Source: Ampelocalamus luodianensis
Lineage: Eukaryota > Streptophyta > Magnoliopsida > Poales > Poaceae
Direction of reading: 5' to 3'
Length of the DNA: 64,000 bases
NCBI GenBank assembly: GCA_036346255.1
Contig: CM070640.1
Coordinates: 36,699,238 to 36,763,237, forward strand
Of the stretch, positions 23,952 to 36,506 are shown in pieces (within the stretch, counting starts at the first letter, position 1; each line of letters starts with the position of its first letter). The notes beneath the pieces were generated by a model. The model was not told the DNA's origin, ran no database searches, and saw only the letters and a program-made list of their open reading frames with translations. The position numbers and the translations under genes were made by a program.

Positions 23952-24870
23952 AAGTTATCATATACATTTGTTATGGGTGTGAAGACAAATTTAGGCCAAG
24001 AGAAAACTGAATGGGGGTTTGAATCTAGAGATAAAAAGTAGCCTTGTTGATTATTTTGGGGCACTGGACCTGAATGAATTGATACCTAGTGCTAATATTT
24101 CAGTTGTGCTAACGCACAATTGTGGAGGTGGCTTCTTAGGGGCACCAGTGCATAACTCTGTTCGTCATGTTTATAGCTATAATCCATATTGGTGGTGTAA
24201 TTGAAAGAAATTATGGGATTAGACTGCTAAAGTGGTACCTGTTACGGATGCTCAAACTGAGGAGATAGTTTCTTAAATCATATGATGGCAGTTCAGTATT
24301 TCAGGTTCTTGTACCTCAATTTTTTTGCGTCGCTAAAGCACCCAATATTCTTCTGGGCTGTTTGCTGAATAGTGACAAGAAATTGAAGTGGTGGTCTTAT
24401 ATATTGAGGCAACTAAATGGCAACCAGGATGAACTCCTATGTACCAGACTAGATGATATGTTGTTGAATACTGAAACCAGTTGCGGATCTGCTTTGAAGA
24501 TTGTATGCCAAATTACGAGCAGCTACCAACTTTTACTGCCACTTCTATGGACTCTTCAAACCATACATCTCAGCTGCCAAGAGGCACATTTGTCTTGCAA
24601 GAGCTTGCCCTGGAAAATGAGTCAAAACATGCAGTGGGATCCTGCTATCCATGGGTTCATACATAAAGCTAATTGGAGTTCAGGTGAGAACATGAACAAT
24701 GAGCACTATATCTGCATTTGGTTGTATCTGGACCAGGACACAAACAAAAGGAAATGGTAAACTGCTGATGGGATTCATGAAATGGATAGTTGATCAGTGG
24801 CTCATTTCCTACTTGCCGCCTTGATGATAGTCCAATGCTCTAATCAAGCAATCTGGCAGTCAGTTAAGGA
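23952..24870. other. Unrecognised region with gene-like remnants
   Basis: Between copia A and a MITE lie about 900 bp with no identified element. Short open stretches on the plus strand (24019-24204, ending PYWWCN; 24481-24666, with LPRGTFVLQELALENESK) read more like decayed exons than random DNA, but I recognise neither. They may be internal sequence of the gypsy element whose 3' end is at 25201-25659, or an older gene fragment. Confidence 0.3.
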
Positions 24871-24878
24871 ACTAATTA

Positions 24879-25139
24879 CTATTCCCTGTGTTCTTTTTTA
24901 CTTGACATTTTTTACTTTTCACGGTCTTCTAGGTGCAACTTTGACCGTTCCTTTTTATAACTTTACATTAAAATCTACTAATAAAATTATAATATTATGA
25001 AAGTATTTTTAACAACAAATCTAATGATATAATTTTCACATAGCCAATCTAAATAGTTTTAAACCAACTAGTGATCAAACTATAAAAAAAATTGATGACA
25101 CGGATTCTAGGGTATCAATTAAAAAAGAACAGAGGTAAT
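24879..25139. mobile_element. Stowaway-like MITE (Tc1/mariner-type), degraded
   Basis: About 260 bp, AT-rich, with inverted ends: left 'ctattccctgtgttctttttt', right complement 'attacctctgttctttttta'. These resemble the common grass Stowaway ends (ctccctccgttcctttttt), and the typical internal words 'acttgacatttttac' and 'caactttgaccgttc' are present at 24900-24950. TA target duplication is plausible but the ends are too diverged to place exactly. Confidence 0.75.
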
Positions 25140-25200
25140 ATATTACTCCGAATACTACCCCATGTAATGCTGCTTTGAATTCTTAATGGGTTCAAGCTAC

Positions 25201-25659
25201 CCTTGAGGACAAGGGTCATTAAGGGGAGGGTATTGTCAGGAACTCTGAAATCTCTGAAATGGGATGACTCTGAATTGGACGAACTTCAGAGCAAAGTCGA
25301 CGCGCCAACATAACGGGTCGATGATTTCAGCTTAGGAATCAGAGGGAGCGTCAGATCGCGCGAGTTATGAGCATCCAACGCCTGAATTACTTGTTGTTTG
25401 CATCAAATTTGTGTTCCATTAGCCTTATGTCACATTTACTTCTGTAACTTGATGCTGTAAAAGCAAACGCTGTAACTGATGCTTTGGGGTATATAACCCA
25501 AGCCGTGTTGAAATGGAAAGGAAAGAAAGAAGAAAGCTAATTCTAGTCTCTTAGTTCTTCAAGTAGAATAGAACCCTAGCTTTGTTCTTCACTTCAACTT
25601 ATCCCCAAAATCCTCAAATTTGTATGTGATTTCCGTCGGATTCGAATTGGGTCCTGACA
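25201..25659 (+). mobile_element. 3' end of a truncated gypsy element: PPT and 426-bp LTR
   Basis: The LTR (25234-25659) starts TGTCAGGA and ends TCCTGACA, an 8-bp perfect inverted pair. It is preceded by 'aaggggaggg' (25221-25230), a polypurine tract. The sequence before it, 'cttgaggacaagg', is the usual last coding phrase (LEDKG-type) of Reina-like plant gypsy elements. A TATA box 'gtatataaccc' lies at about 25489. No 5' LTR copy is visible in the window; the rest of the element is lost or decayed in 23952-24870. Confidence 0.8.
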
Positions 25660-27522
25660 CCAGAACCCCTTCTCTAATCCAGGTACAGTGAGGCTGATTC
25701 AGACAGAAAGAGAAACAGAAAGAGCGGGTGTGGATGCATGTTCCGATCACCTGCAAGTCCTACTCGCAGTGCAAACCAAAGCATTTGAACTGCACCAGAA
25801 CAGCTCTGAGCAGTGTATAGATGCAACCATAACATAAACCACTTATATCGATGCGGTAAACATTGCACTAATTGCAAGGTTATATTAAATTAAAGCACAC
25901 AAACAAGGTGAAAGCACAGCTAGCTTATTCAGTTGATTAGACACCACTAGTACATATTGGCCGGTGCCCATAACCTTCCACCTGCACATCTTGTACCTGT
26001 TATGAAGCGAAAGAAAGAAAAGAAATCTGACAATTTGATCTAACCAATTCAATGTGTAATGCGCTTGCAAAGATTACCAAAAAACACATGCAATAGGAAT
26101 AACCACCCTGCTAATCTAGGAGTAATCGTATAAGCTGCTTCTTTGCCAGCATAGGAGTAGCATCTGGCCAACAGAGAACATGTCGCGAAGTAAATAATCT
26201 GATGTAAACAACTAATTCAGCAAAGACGTATAGAGCGGCGGAGGCTCCGCAATGACATTTTTGCATTTGATGTAGGGAGAGAGCTAGATTTACTATTAAG
26301 AACATCAACAGTGTCATTTTAGCCAAAAACTCGAGGTAGAGGGTTGGGAATTATAGGGGAGAAACGAGGGAGGAATGGAACGACATCGGTTTGCCGTGGC
26401 CGGAGCAAGCAAAGAAGATGCAGCAGGAAGAAGACAGGGGCAACAATGTCCAAAAAGGTAAATAATCAATTCGTCTTCAACTTGTGGCAAATGATCAATT
26501 ACATCGAAAATAGTGGCAAATGATCGGAAGCACATCAAAGGCAAATGATCGGAAGCACATTAAAGATGGGACAAATGATCAATTTCCCCTAGCTGTATCA
26601 TAACATCGTTTTGTTGGGATACTTGTGGTGTTTGGATTTGTAATGGACTCAACAAAAGACAAGTGTTTGGACTTGTTATTTGTAAGCTAACCATTGCTGT
26701 TTGATGATTTTCAAATAACAAAGTTTCGACAGTGCTTTAGCCTGGACGCAAATACCTGTCATGTCCTCACGGGTCATGACCAGGGTTCCATCTCCCCTTT
26801 TCTGAAAAAGGTCACGTCGTTTTTTTCTTTTCATTTTCCGTCAAGTCCTTCAATTATCCCCCAAGATTCGAACCCAAATCCCCCAATCCAAGCAGGCCGT
26901 GTCAATGATCCAAGGACTAAGGAGGTTGCTTGTCCCTGCCGCATCCAGGGAAAAACTTGAACCCTGGACCCTGGCCATGACTGCCACATCTACCCACGTA
27001 GGAATAGTGCGAGCGTAAGAGCTGACACAAGCAGCGAGCTATCAGCTACGCGGCTGAAGCTCCCGAGGAAAGCTCGCCAACTGTGGGGGGACATAAACCT
27101 CAGATAAACAGATCAAAAGCTGCAAGACCACGCAAGGCAACGAACTATGGAGAGCTCATTCAACAACTACATGTACATGCCCATCCTGACATCGCGCTAG
27201 CCGCTTCTTTTACATCCATGGTAACCTAAAACTTTCGCCAGTTGTTTGTCCCTACACTACACTAGCAGAATTCAATGGAAGCCAATGCGCTTCAGACGGC
27301 ACGGAAACAAAATGTCTTGTCACATGCTAGGCTAGCGAAAACACCGCGCAACTGGTGAGGTTGCGCTCCATGCCTCGTCCAGTCAGCAAAGGAAGCAAGC
27401 AAGGCGGTGAGCTCCCCATGGACAGCAGCAGTGGCTGCACTTCGGATGTTACAACCTGGAGAGCTCTGCCCGCTGCGCTGATGGCAACGAGATGGAAGCA
27501 AGAGCTGAGCTGGCGGAAAGTA
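25660..27522. other. Intergenic region and 3' flank of the PHD-finger gene
   Basis: No gene or named element is supported between 25660 and about 27290. It includes a 25-bp tandem pair (own entry) and a short decayed stretch at 26760-26980. About 27290-27522 is likely the 3' untranslated region of the minus-strand PHD gene, whose stop codon is at 27523-27525; no AATAAA was found close by, so the transcript end is unknown. Confidence 0.4.
26515..26564. repeat. 25-bp tandem duplication
   Basis: Two adjacent copies of 'ggcaaatgatcggaagcaca' plus five bases (26515-26539, 26540-26564) differ at one base. Partial relatives 'ggcaaatgatcaattaca' (26486) and 'gacaaatgatcaatttcc' (26570) flank them, suggesting a small decayed array. 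Confidence 0.85.
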
Positions 27523-30500
27523 TCATCGCTTGCTGCCCTTTGCCCTCTGAGCTATCAAGCGGATTGCCTGCTTTCCCAGCTCCACATTCTCGGACCTACC
27601 ATTATCTAATTGAACACACAACGTGCAATTGATGACATTAGAGACCACCCCTTGATGCCTGCCAGAAAAAGAAGAAAAAAATGAGTTGTTTTCCCTTTTC
27701 ATCATCCAGCAAAAACACAAATAAATAATTTACTTATAACATTATAAGTGAACACAAACTAATTGTGTTATATAGGTCCTCAGGCCAAATCCATTTCTTA
27801 TGCTAATATTTCATCGCGGTTTGGGTGCCAAGGTTAAGAAGAATTAGTTCAGAATTAAAAATTGAGATATATTTAGCCAAACGATAGAGTTTAGGTTAGA
27901 GGAAGAGCTTACCATTTGCCATCAGAAGCTAGTTCGACCTCAATCCTCTTCCCAATCGCATCCTTGCCCAACTTGCGCAGTATCCAGTTGGCATCCATTG
28001 CTCCATCGTTTGCGCTCTGCTCATGCCTCTTGGCTGGAGTATTACCTTCCGAACCATCCACCTTGTCCATCGAAGGTCTCTTCCTCTTTGATCTCTGGCC
28101 TTTAGCAACGTTTAATTCCTCTTGCTGAGAAGCCCAGGTGGTCGATTCCTCTGGTTGAGAAGCCTGGGTGCTTGGCTGCTCGAAATGCGGACGCTTAAAT
28201 TTAAGCTTGAGCAATGAAGGCTTCAAGCTGTCAGGAGAGTTGTTGACAGAAAACGAAGCAGTTCCCTGGTTCTCACTCGGCTGATTGGCAACAGATTGTT
28301 TATGTCCAAATGATCTGTTTCTTGTACCGCTTTCACTTGCATTTTCCATTCCAGAAATTATAGCATTGCTCCTTTTTCCAGTTGCATGCTTTTTTGAAGC
28401 ACCTAGATCCCCCAAAAGGCTATTTCTTTGCTGTACTCCGGTCTCTCTAACTAGCTTCATTACACTTTTTTCTTTTATCTCACTCGAGCTTTTGAACTGG
28501 CTTGTCACATCAACTTTCCCTCCTGAAATAGCCAGTGAAGTTCAAGTTATTCCAATCTTCAACACAAGATCAAGGGAACAAACCTGAACTAGACTATGAG
28601 AAATCTTGCGTTGCTAACCATCAGAAAAGAGCTTAAGTAATTTATTTATTTAGAATAAGGAGATCAATAAAGAATTATGACTTATTGGCTATCAACAAAA
28701 GATGAATCCAGATACAGGGCTATTAAAATGGAAAATAAACCAGGAATGGAAACAACGGGACTATTGGAAAGACAGCAAATGTTAGTTAAAATTACAGCAT
28801 ATACGAGGCATGAAACCACAGAGTGAGCAATGAGGATCTGGGACTGGGTGTCAGGAAGGGGAAGGATTTGAGGCAGCGGATAAACCCCAAAGTTGAAACC
28901 ACGATGGGTAGGAGCACCCAATCAGACACTTATGTTGGAATGATCAAACAGCTATTTTTTTGCCGATGATACTGCTCATCATGATGCTTTCTTGGGAGTC
29001 AGAAAGAGTATTAAGAAGGATCAATCTATATTACCAAATAAGGGATACGGCAATGCCCCCACATGTCAAAGGGCATCATAGAACTACAGAAATGCCACAA
29101 AATTGCTATAATTCTATACCAATGGTAACAGCTCATATTACTAGTTTCTAAAATAAAAGATGCACATGCGTACCAAATATTTTATAGCAGGTAAACTAAA
29201 ATGGTAAATGGCAAACTACCACATAGAAGGCACATACCATGCATTGAACCCAGCTCTTGCTCTTTTTGAGAATTGGACATTTCAGACTTGGGAGAGCCAC
29301 TCCTACTTTTGTGTCGTGAACCGAGATGGATAACTAACTTGGTACCTTTACCTGTGTCACTCTTAGTAGTATTTTCCTCACCTACGTCTTTGAAATGCAA
29401 ACTCGGAACCTTACTGCCTTTAATCTTGACTTTGGGTATCATATCGGCATTGTTTGACGCAGCTTTCGCGTATGAGGATTTCAAATCCTTCTCTGAACTT
29501 TGAGTTGAAGATAAAACCAATGCATTACCATCATTCTTAAAAGAATTTATATCATGATTAGCATCTACAATTTGATCTCCCAAAGGACTATTCAATGATT
29601 TAGCTTCATGCCTTCTCTCCAAAAATATCTCATCCTGATCACCAGCTGTTTTATTGCTTTGATTGCCTTTCTTCTTGGAATGCTTCTTATCTGACCCTGA
29701 ATTCTTGATAACATTCTTCTCTTGCTCAGATGAATCTAATGGGGGCTTACTACTGTTGCTTTTGAAAGAGAATTTTAGTGTATTTCTACCATCATTTTTC
29801 AGTACATATGCACCAAGTTTTTTATCATCTGAGTTTGGATAAGATGATGAGACATCTTCCGTAGAAGGCAGCGCAGCCGCCGCCCTTAAACTAACCATAA
29901 GATCATGATCAACAATGTCCCTCCTCTTCCAAAGCTCCTGAACTGCATCTTCTGTGTCCCTGATCTGCAGATAGCAACAAAGGATGTTAGATAACACAGT
30001 ATAGGCATATAGCAATGAGAAAGTATAATAGAAGTAAATAACACCTGGGAGCATTCGCCACGGCATGCTGCACATGTATATTGTAGGTTTTGGTCAGCTT
30101 GGAACTGCTGGTACTTTTCCTCGCTGCATAGATATATGGAACAATGGTAAAGAACGGACCGCACAAGGGAAAAAAGGATGGCAATGCGTATAGAGAACTG
30201 AAGTATCAAGGCAGAAGTAGTAGACTAAGATAAGGCAACAGATATGAGTGTAATTATTCAAACAAAGACATGGGGTTGACATTCACACAGACCTGATGCC
30301 ATCACACTCAATATGTACCCACTTTTCACAAACATCGCAGCAAACCATCGGTATCACTTCAGAATCTCTATAAACCTGAAAAGAGGGCAGAAGTTAATAA
30401 AATGGAACAGCATTGCAACACATTATGGAGTATGTGAGCCAAGATTGCTTCATACATTCCTCAACTTAACACAAATGAAATCTCAATCAAAGAGACTTTC

Positions 30501-33500
30501 AACTACAAACAAATAACTTCCTCGCTTTAAGACTTCATGCATAAAATGCTAACACTATATTAGAAGAGAAACAGTGGGACAGAAACAAGAAAACCTCTAA
30601 TGCCCAAAATTGAACACAAATTCATGTCTTTCATTGCAGAAAGCATAGTAGTTATGTCAAGAAAAAGTAATATGAAAGGACTACCTTCAAGCAAACTGGA
30701 CAGTAGTTCCCTTTCACAAACAATCGTCCACAAGCATCACAACATGTGTACCCCAGAAACCACCTGTGCACCCAAGTTCATATTGTTATAAAAAAAACAA
30801 AAACATGTTAAAAAGATCTTAAGTAAATTTCAGATCAATCTTTTGAATTAGTACCTTGTGCTATGGCCACTCCCAGGTACACCAGATCCACAGCTGTGAC
30901 ACCTTGTATGTTTTGGGCATAAGTATGGCCCATGGCTAACATTCTACAATGTTATATTGTTCACTGTTAAATGACGAGCCACAGATGCAATCTATAGAAA
31001 ATGGAGGAAAAAGAAGTGCACAATAATTGTACCTTGTGTGAGGGTTGCTGACAGTAGCAGTGATAAGCACCATCACACCTTTTACAAAACATTAACTTAT
31101 TGGGATCACCAGGCCTTCGGCATACCTATATATATGACAAGCACTCGTGTTACAAACATACTACATGGTTCCAAGATGCTAATTTAGAATTGCAGTGTGA
31201 AAAAGAAAAGAACATCCGTAGAAAGAAATGGGGTGAAGAGCACTTCAAAATTAACAAGATCAAATCGTATGTATTGCTGGGTTTGGAAGTGCATGACCAC
31301 CACAAGAATAATCGATACCACAAGAATAATCGATGCATATACAAGTAATATACGCCTCAAATACTGGCGAATGTCCCTTACAATTTGCAGCAACTACCCT
31401 CAACTCCAAAAGTACTTAACATCTCAGGTAACAGAGTATACATGAAACCAAAGTTTAACAGTACTAGAGAATTCTTACAACACTTCCGGTATCAAAAACT
31501 CCAATAGACAGAAATGCACATCTAAGGTAAGGATAATAATAATGTTAATAATGTAAATACAGAGACAACTGACCTCACAGCTGCGGCAAGACGGACAGAC
31601 CCATGAGCTCCAGTGGAATAGATCTACATGGAACATAAATTCGTCAAACGATATAAAAGAGAGGATGTGTTGGAGAAACAATGGCAAGGGGTCTTGTTTA
31701 AAATTACCTCTATGTTCAGCCCAGTTTTTCAAACAATTCCTATGATACTTTTTGTTGCAGAGTTTGCATGGAAGCATTTTGGCAGCTTTTGTGCTGCCCT
31801 CATTTTCTCCTGAGAAGCACAAGCGGCACATAACCTTGACAGCAGCATTGCCTTGATCTTCTTGGCCCCAACCCTCTTCATCTCCTTCTGCCTCCTGGAA
31901 AAAGAATGAGAACTTTCTCATATTAGTAGTTGAAAAAATAAGCCCATTTAAATAGTGTCACTCCATGAAAATGAAACAATAAGCCAAAATGAAACATCAA
32001 CTGCATTGTACAGAATGATGGAAAGTGTAGAATTTATAGGCAATTAGGCATCAGCTAAAGATGCAAACATAATGTGAGCACAACGAAATTAGCAATTGCA
32101 ATTACAAGATAGCTTTCATGGGCACCATAAATCCATGATCTGATACTTCAGGAGGTAATAAAGAGCTTGCACTCATGGTACAGCTATCATTTGAATAATT
32201 TCCAAACATGGTCAATGGCCTTAAGTTTAGGTCTGCACCAGAAATAACTTCAACCAACCCGGAATATTCATAGCATGCTAGATCTGCAGGATTTCATGCT
32301 ATCGCAAATATCATCCCAATATAGCAAGTCAATGTTATTCTCCAGGTAAAAAATAATCATTGAGGAAGGTCCTTACTCCTTAGTTGTTGATTCCATAGTT
32401 CCAATATGAAAACTATCAGTTATAGTGATAAACTGATGAAGAACCTACCTATCCAATCTTATTGACTGTAAAATTGTGTATTTTTCTTGCCAAGACGACT
32501 GGAAGCAATATTTGATTAACCAAAATTTGAGAGAGAGAAAAAATACACCACAAATTGTATAAATACAGAATACCGCTAAGATATTGCTTCATTACAGACT
32601 GAATTAAATGGAGTTAACAATGCACTACCAACACCAAGATAAACAATGCAGCTAGAAGATAGAGCTATCTTGCAGGAGCAGCTGTTTGTGTTACTGTAAT
32701 GGTAAGTCTAACATACAGCAAGGTCAGCGTGACTGCATGAGTAACGTACATGAGAAGCTCTGCGAGACACGAGCCTGTTTCTAAAGCTTGTTGATGATAG
32801 GTTCATTAAGACACAATTATTTGTATCATATACTCCTATATAGCTATATTATTCTAGGGACCAGGGCTCCCCCCAGGCTCATCCACGTTTCCTCCCATGA
32901 ATACCCACGAAACTTTGGAGCAACACGAAACACGTGCATGCGCACATGCACAAGACAACACTATGTAACTGCTAACTAAAAACATTAAAAGATCCGCACG
33001 ATCATTTTGCATTTACAAAGCCATCTATAAGACCATAAAGCTCCACAGGCACCAAGAACCGCCACCATTTATCATTGTACTTGTTAAACTGAAAACCCTA
33101 CAAACTTGACCGTTAAAACCAACACCATAAAATCCTCATATAATCACAAAATCTCACAGAATACAACCCTATACTCCGATCACACTCATCCACACACCCC
33201 AAATAACTAAGCAAACAGCAACATCGAAAAATCAAAATACACACCTAATTTGTGGCGTAGCCTTCGTAAATACACACCCAAAAATCAAAATAGCATAGCT
33301 AGGACCATCCATAATCCCTAGAGCTACACACCAAACTGAACTGTGGGTGCGCACACAAACAACTATCGACGGAGCTATTTCCTCACAAACCCAAGGCCAG
33401 CTCTAAAATCCCACCTGAATTCCCCCAAAAAAACATGCTTACAGTGGCTACACACTCCTATAAACCTCAACACAAAAATATGCAAACTTCTGCGCCAGTG

Positions 33501-34188
33501 CATGATTTCCACACAAAACCCCTTCTCCCAGTGTAGAATTCCCCACAAATCTACACCAAAATCTGACGAAATTCACACAACCACGCACTCCTGTACGAGC
33601 TAAACAGCCCGAGACAAAGAGCCCGAAATGCAACCACACGAACACGCACGAGAATCACCACGGGCACACCACCTCCGCACAAACCCTAGCTCCAATCACC
33701 CTTCCACACAAACCACCACCAGGAAGCCCCACGGGGGGGAATTGAAATCCCCCCCTAGCCAAGCCACGAAGCGAGGACGCGAGATTCGCTCACCGGTGAT
33801 CCGCCGCCGCCCTCGAGCCGCCTGGCGAAGTCCTCCGCGGCGGCCGCCTGGCGCTGCATGGCCGCCCTGCGCGCCTCGTCCTCCCCCTCCTCGGGCGGCT
33901 CCACCGGCGGCACCTCCACCTGCACCGTGGCCACCCCCTCGGCCGCCGCCGCCGCCGCCGAAGCCGCCGGCCGCAGCAGCCACGGATCCGCGAGGAAGCC
34001 CTCGAGCGCCGCCGCCCATACCGCCGACCCCTTCTCCCTCGCCGCCCTAAACCCTAGCTCGCAGTCGCACACCCTCCGGCTGCACGAGAGAGAACGTGAG
34101 AGAGGTGAGCGAGAGAGCGAGATAGAGGGAAGTGTGTGCGCGCGCGTGTTCCTTACCAAGTGATGGGGCACGCGACGTGAAACGCCAT
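27523..34188 (-). CDS. PHD-finger protein, 12 exons, 816 residues (At3g08020-like)
   Basis: A nuclear chromatin-type zinc-finger protein. Exons on the minus strand: 34188-34157, 34079-33794, 31894-31708, 31623-31574, 31125-31033, 30943-30855, 30763-30685, 30375-30293, 30123-30045, 29964-29238, 28522-27913, 27658-27523. All introns are GT-AG and phases close to 2451 nt. The start is MAFHVACPIT joined to CRRVCDCELGF across intron 1. Residues about 129-320 hold three consecutive Cys/His-rich PHD-like units (CRLC..CKLCNKKYHRNC..VCPSCRSC; CKRCDGAYHCYC; CPVC..CCDVCEKWVHIEC..CAAC). A long Ser/Lys-rich disordered region follows. The C-terminus (about 765-816, DGKWHQGVVSNV..VQLDNGRSE) looks Tudor-like. 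Intron 2 is 1.9 kb. The likely role is reading histone marks; this is inference from the family, and the Arabidopsis locus name is from memory. Confidence 0.9.
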
Positions 34189-34621
34189 GGGTGGGTGGGA
34201 GCTTACGCGGGAGTGCGGGACGGATGGATGGCCAGACGCCAGAGCCTTCCCAGCTGCGGGTGGGTTTGCTTTCGAACGAATTCTCAGGGAGGAGGGTTTC
34301 CTCCAGGTTTCGCCTCGGGTTCGGTTTGGTTTCGAAATTTGGAGGCGATTCGGGGGGATTTGGATTTGGATTTGGATTTGGATTTGGAGATTGGGATGGG
34401 AGGCAGGGAGGGTGAGGACTAGCACGGCGGGCGGAGAGAGAGGGGGGGGGAAGCGGTGGGGTGGCGGGGAGTTTTTGTGGGGAAGCCCCTGGGAGAGTGG
34501 GATTTTCTAGGGAGAGGGTTTGCGGGGCTGCGTAGAGACTAGAGTCTGGGGAGGGTTTTGTGTTTTGGTCCTTTGGTAGTTGGAAATGTCTGTATAGAGG
34601 CTTCATTGAGGTCTTTTTCAT
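34189..34621 (-). promoter_or_regulatory. 5' UTR / promoter region of the PHD-finger gene
   Basis: GC-rich sequence upstream of the start codon at 34188. It holds a (ggattt)n hexamer run at about 34358-34388, a G-run (34442-34450) and a long open frame on the minus strand that continues through it but lacks the family N-terminus. A start farther upstream is rejected because the spliced MAFHVACPITC N-terminus agrees with the family. The transcription start is not identified. Confidence 0.5.
34358..34388 (+). repeat. Hexanucleotide microsatellite (ggattt)5
   Basis: Five tandem units of ggattt followed by 'ggaga', in the upstream region of the PHD-finger gene. On the minus strand it reads (aaatcc)n. 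Confidence 0.95.
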
Positions 34622-35645
34622 AACTATAAAACCCAGACGTCATCGACCCGATCGAGGTCTCGGATCACTGACCAAGTGGTCGGACAGCATGTTCTTAATT
34701 TTAAACATGTGATCCAACCACCAGGTTAGTGACCCGGGACCTCGACCACAAAAACCAAGAATAAAATCAATGATACACAAAAGGCAACGATAATTAAAGA
34801 ATTTGAAATCTAAATAACAAATTAAGTCGGTCAGAGAAGAACATCATAGGCTCACACAATAACGATGCCATTCAAACAGTTGATGTTCTCGTCTATTTTT
34901 CTACTTTGAATGAATATGTTTAAATATGATTCAATTCCTCTCACATCCACATGCACTATATATTTGGCTTAATACATGAATTGCTAACTTACATCTTACT
35001 ATATATGTCTTAGATCTAACTATATATTACTCTGATTAGAAAATAGAATAGTAAAAATCTAACACTTTAATCTTAACTAGAGAGTAGAGAGTGGAGATAA
35101 GCAAAGCAAGCAAGTAGGGAAATGCATCGTATCTTGCTGATGAAGCGAAGTCGAGCAGAGAATAGATAAGGGCTATTGGCCAGAGTGAGAGAGTGAGAAA
35201 GATTGAAATTATTTATGTGTAGCCGCCAATTTCACAAGGGGGTTTCTACTAAAACCTAAAAGCACCTAGAGTATAAACATGTCCTTCAATCTTGTATTTA
35301 AAACTCTTTCATTTGAAGGGTTTCTTGCAAATTGGCCTCATGAGCGAACCCCGACCGGGCCAAGCAAAATTGTCTGGGTCAACCGAGTTTTTCAGGGTCA
35401 ATTGCATCTGCAGTCTTGCGGGTGTGCCCAGCCCGGCAAAGCCTTTGGGTCCTGGTTTTTTTAATTCAACCGTCGGGACGGTCCGAGTTTTATAAGCCTA
35501 GGTTTGGGTTGTTCGATATGGGCTAAGATGTAGTTGTGCTCTAGCTGTGTGGGCTAGATATGGGCTAGCTAGGCTTGAGATGGGCCTCATGCCATCGACT
35601 GTGTAAAAACATTTAATGCTTGTTAACTCTGAGCTCACCTAAGGA
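34622..35645. other. Intergenic, no gene
   Basis: AT-rich sequence with no supported gene. At 35500-35600 there is a phrase ('gggttgttcg', 'agctgtgtgggct', 'gatgggcctcat') that recurs, diverged, at about 41485-41585 just upstream of the PPR pseudogene. The two copies are in direct orientation and perhaps 75% alike by eye. Confidence 0.5.
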
Positions 35646-36027
35646 GGCTAATGGAGAACTTTTTTATGATTTAATCCATGTTTTATAAATATTTTAAAGA
35701 TAATCTATCTCTAACTTTATTTTCAATTATGACCCCTTTGGCCATGCCACAACGCGTGGCGTGGTAAAAGCACGTTGTCATGCCACGGATCTCGGCGCGC
35801 TGTCCCTCTTGGTGTGACAGGACTTAACCCCAAAAATGGACGTGCACTGGCTCGGATGGCTAGCGTGGCAGCTTTGGTCACACCATGGTACGTGGCGTGA
35901 CAGTGTTTTTATCACGCCACGCGTTGTCGCGTGACCAAAGTGGTTAAAATTGAAAATAAAGTTAGAGAGATGTTATCTTTAAAATATTTTTTAAAATAGA
36001 TTAAATCATAAAAAAGCTCACTAACGG
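35646..36027. mobile_element. Foldback / long-TIR MITE (about 380 bp)
   Basis: Two arms of about 140 bp (35646-35788 and 36027-35891) are inverted copies of each other, separated by about 100 bp. Shared words include 'acttttttatgatttaatc', 'tctaactttattttcaatt', 'caacgcgtggcgtg'. The arms are roughly 80-85% alike by eye. Transcription through it would give a long hairpin. The transposon superfamily is not clear; no target duplication was found. Confidence 0.85.
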
Positions 36028-36138
36028 ATGACTCAACGTTGTTTAACAAAACTAGAAATTTTGATCTAGGATGGAAAACATAAGAAACTAAAGGCATCTA
36101 AAAATACTTCTAGAAATCATGGGTCCCCCACCCACTCA

Positions 36139-36475
36139 ACCCTGTTGAGAACGCTGGAGAAGGGAGGAAAGGGATCGACAATGAATTGACAAAGTTGCAA
36201 CCAACGGCTAGGGTTACTTGCGGTAGTGGTGCATTCAGGTATCGTGTCCTACGTGGGAAGTAGTTAGATTTTTTTAGGTACCGTTTGGAACAAAGAAATT
36301 TTACATGACCCTGTCGAGAACACTGGAGAAGGGAGGAGAGGGATCGGCAGCGAACTAACAAAGTTGCAACCAGCGGCTAGGGTTACTAGCAGCAGATGTG
36401 CATTCAAGTATTGTATCCTACGTGGAGAGTAGTCATGTTTTTTTAGGCACCATTTGGAACACGGGAATTTCACAA
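36139..36475 (+). repeat. 169-bp tandem direct duplication
   Basis: Two adjacent units (about 36139-36307 and 36308-36475) begin 'accctgttgagaacgctgg' and 'accctgtcgagaacactgg' and carry in the same order 'ctggagaagggagga', 'acaaagttgcaacca', 'cggctagggttact', 'gtatcctacgtgg' and 'ccgtttggaac/ccatttggaac'. Identity is about 85% by eye. It does not code. Origin unknown. Confidence 0.85.
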
Positions 36476-36506
36476 ATTCTGTAGGATTTTCACGTGAAAC
36501 CATTTA

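Noticed and set aside
24362..24760. 132-codon plus-strand frame
   Set aside because: It overlaps another open frame in a different phase and has no recognised motif; kept only as part of an unrecognised region.
33628..34050. Plus-strand Pro/Arg-rich open frame (140 codons)
   Set aside because: It is the complement of the GC-rich second exon of the PHD-finger gene; the minus strand gives the conserved N-terminus and good splice sites.
34191..34621. Upstream extension of the PHD-finger frame (MKKTSMKPLYRHFQ...)
   Set aside because: It reads through a splice junction and intron 1; the spliced MAFHVACPITC start matches the family, whereas the extension contains low-complexity repeats.
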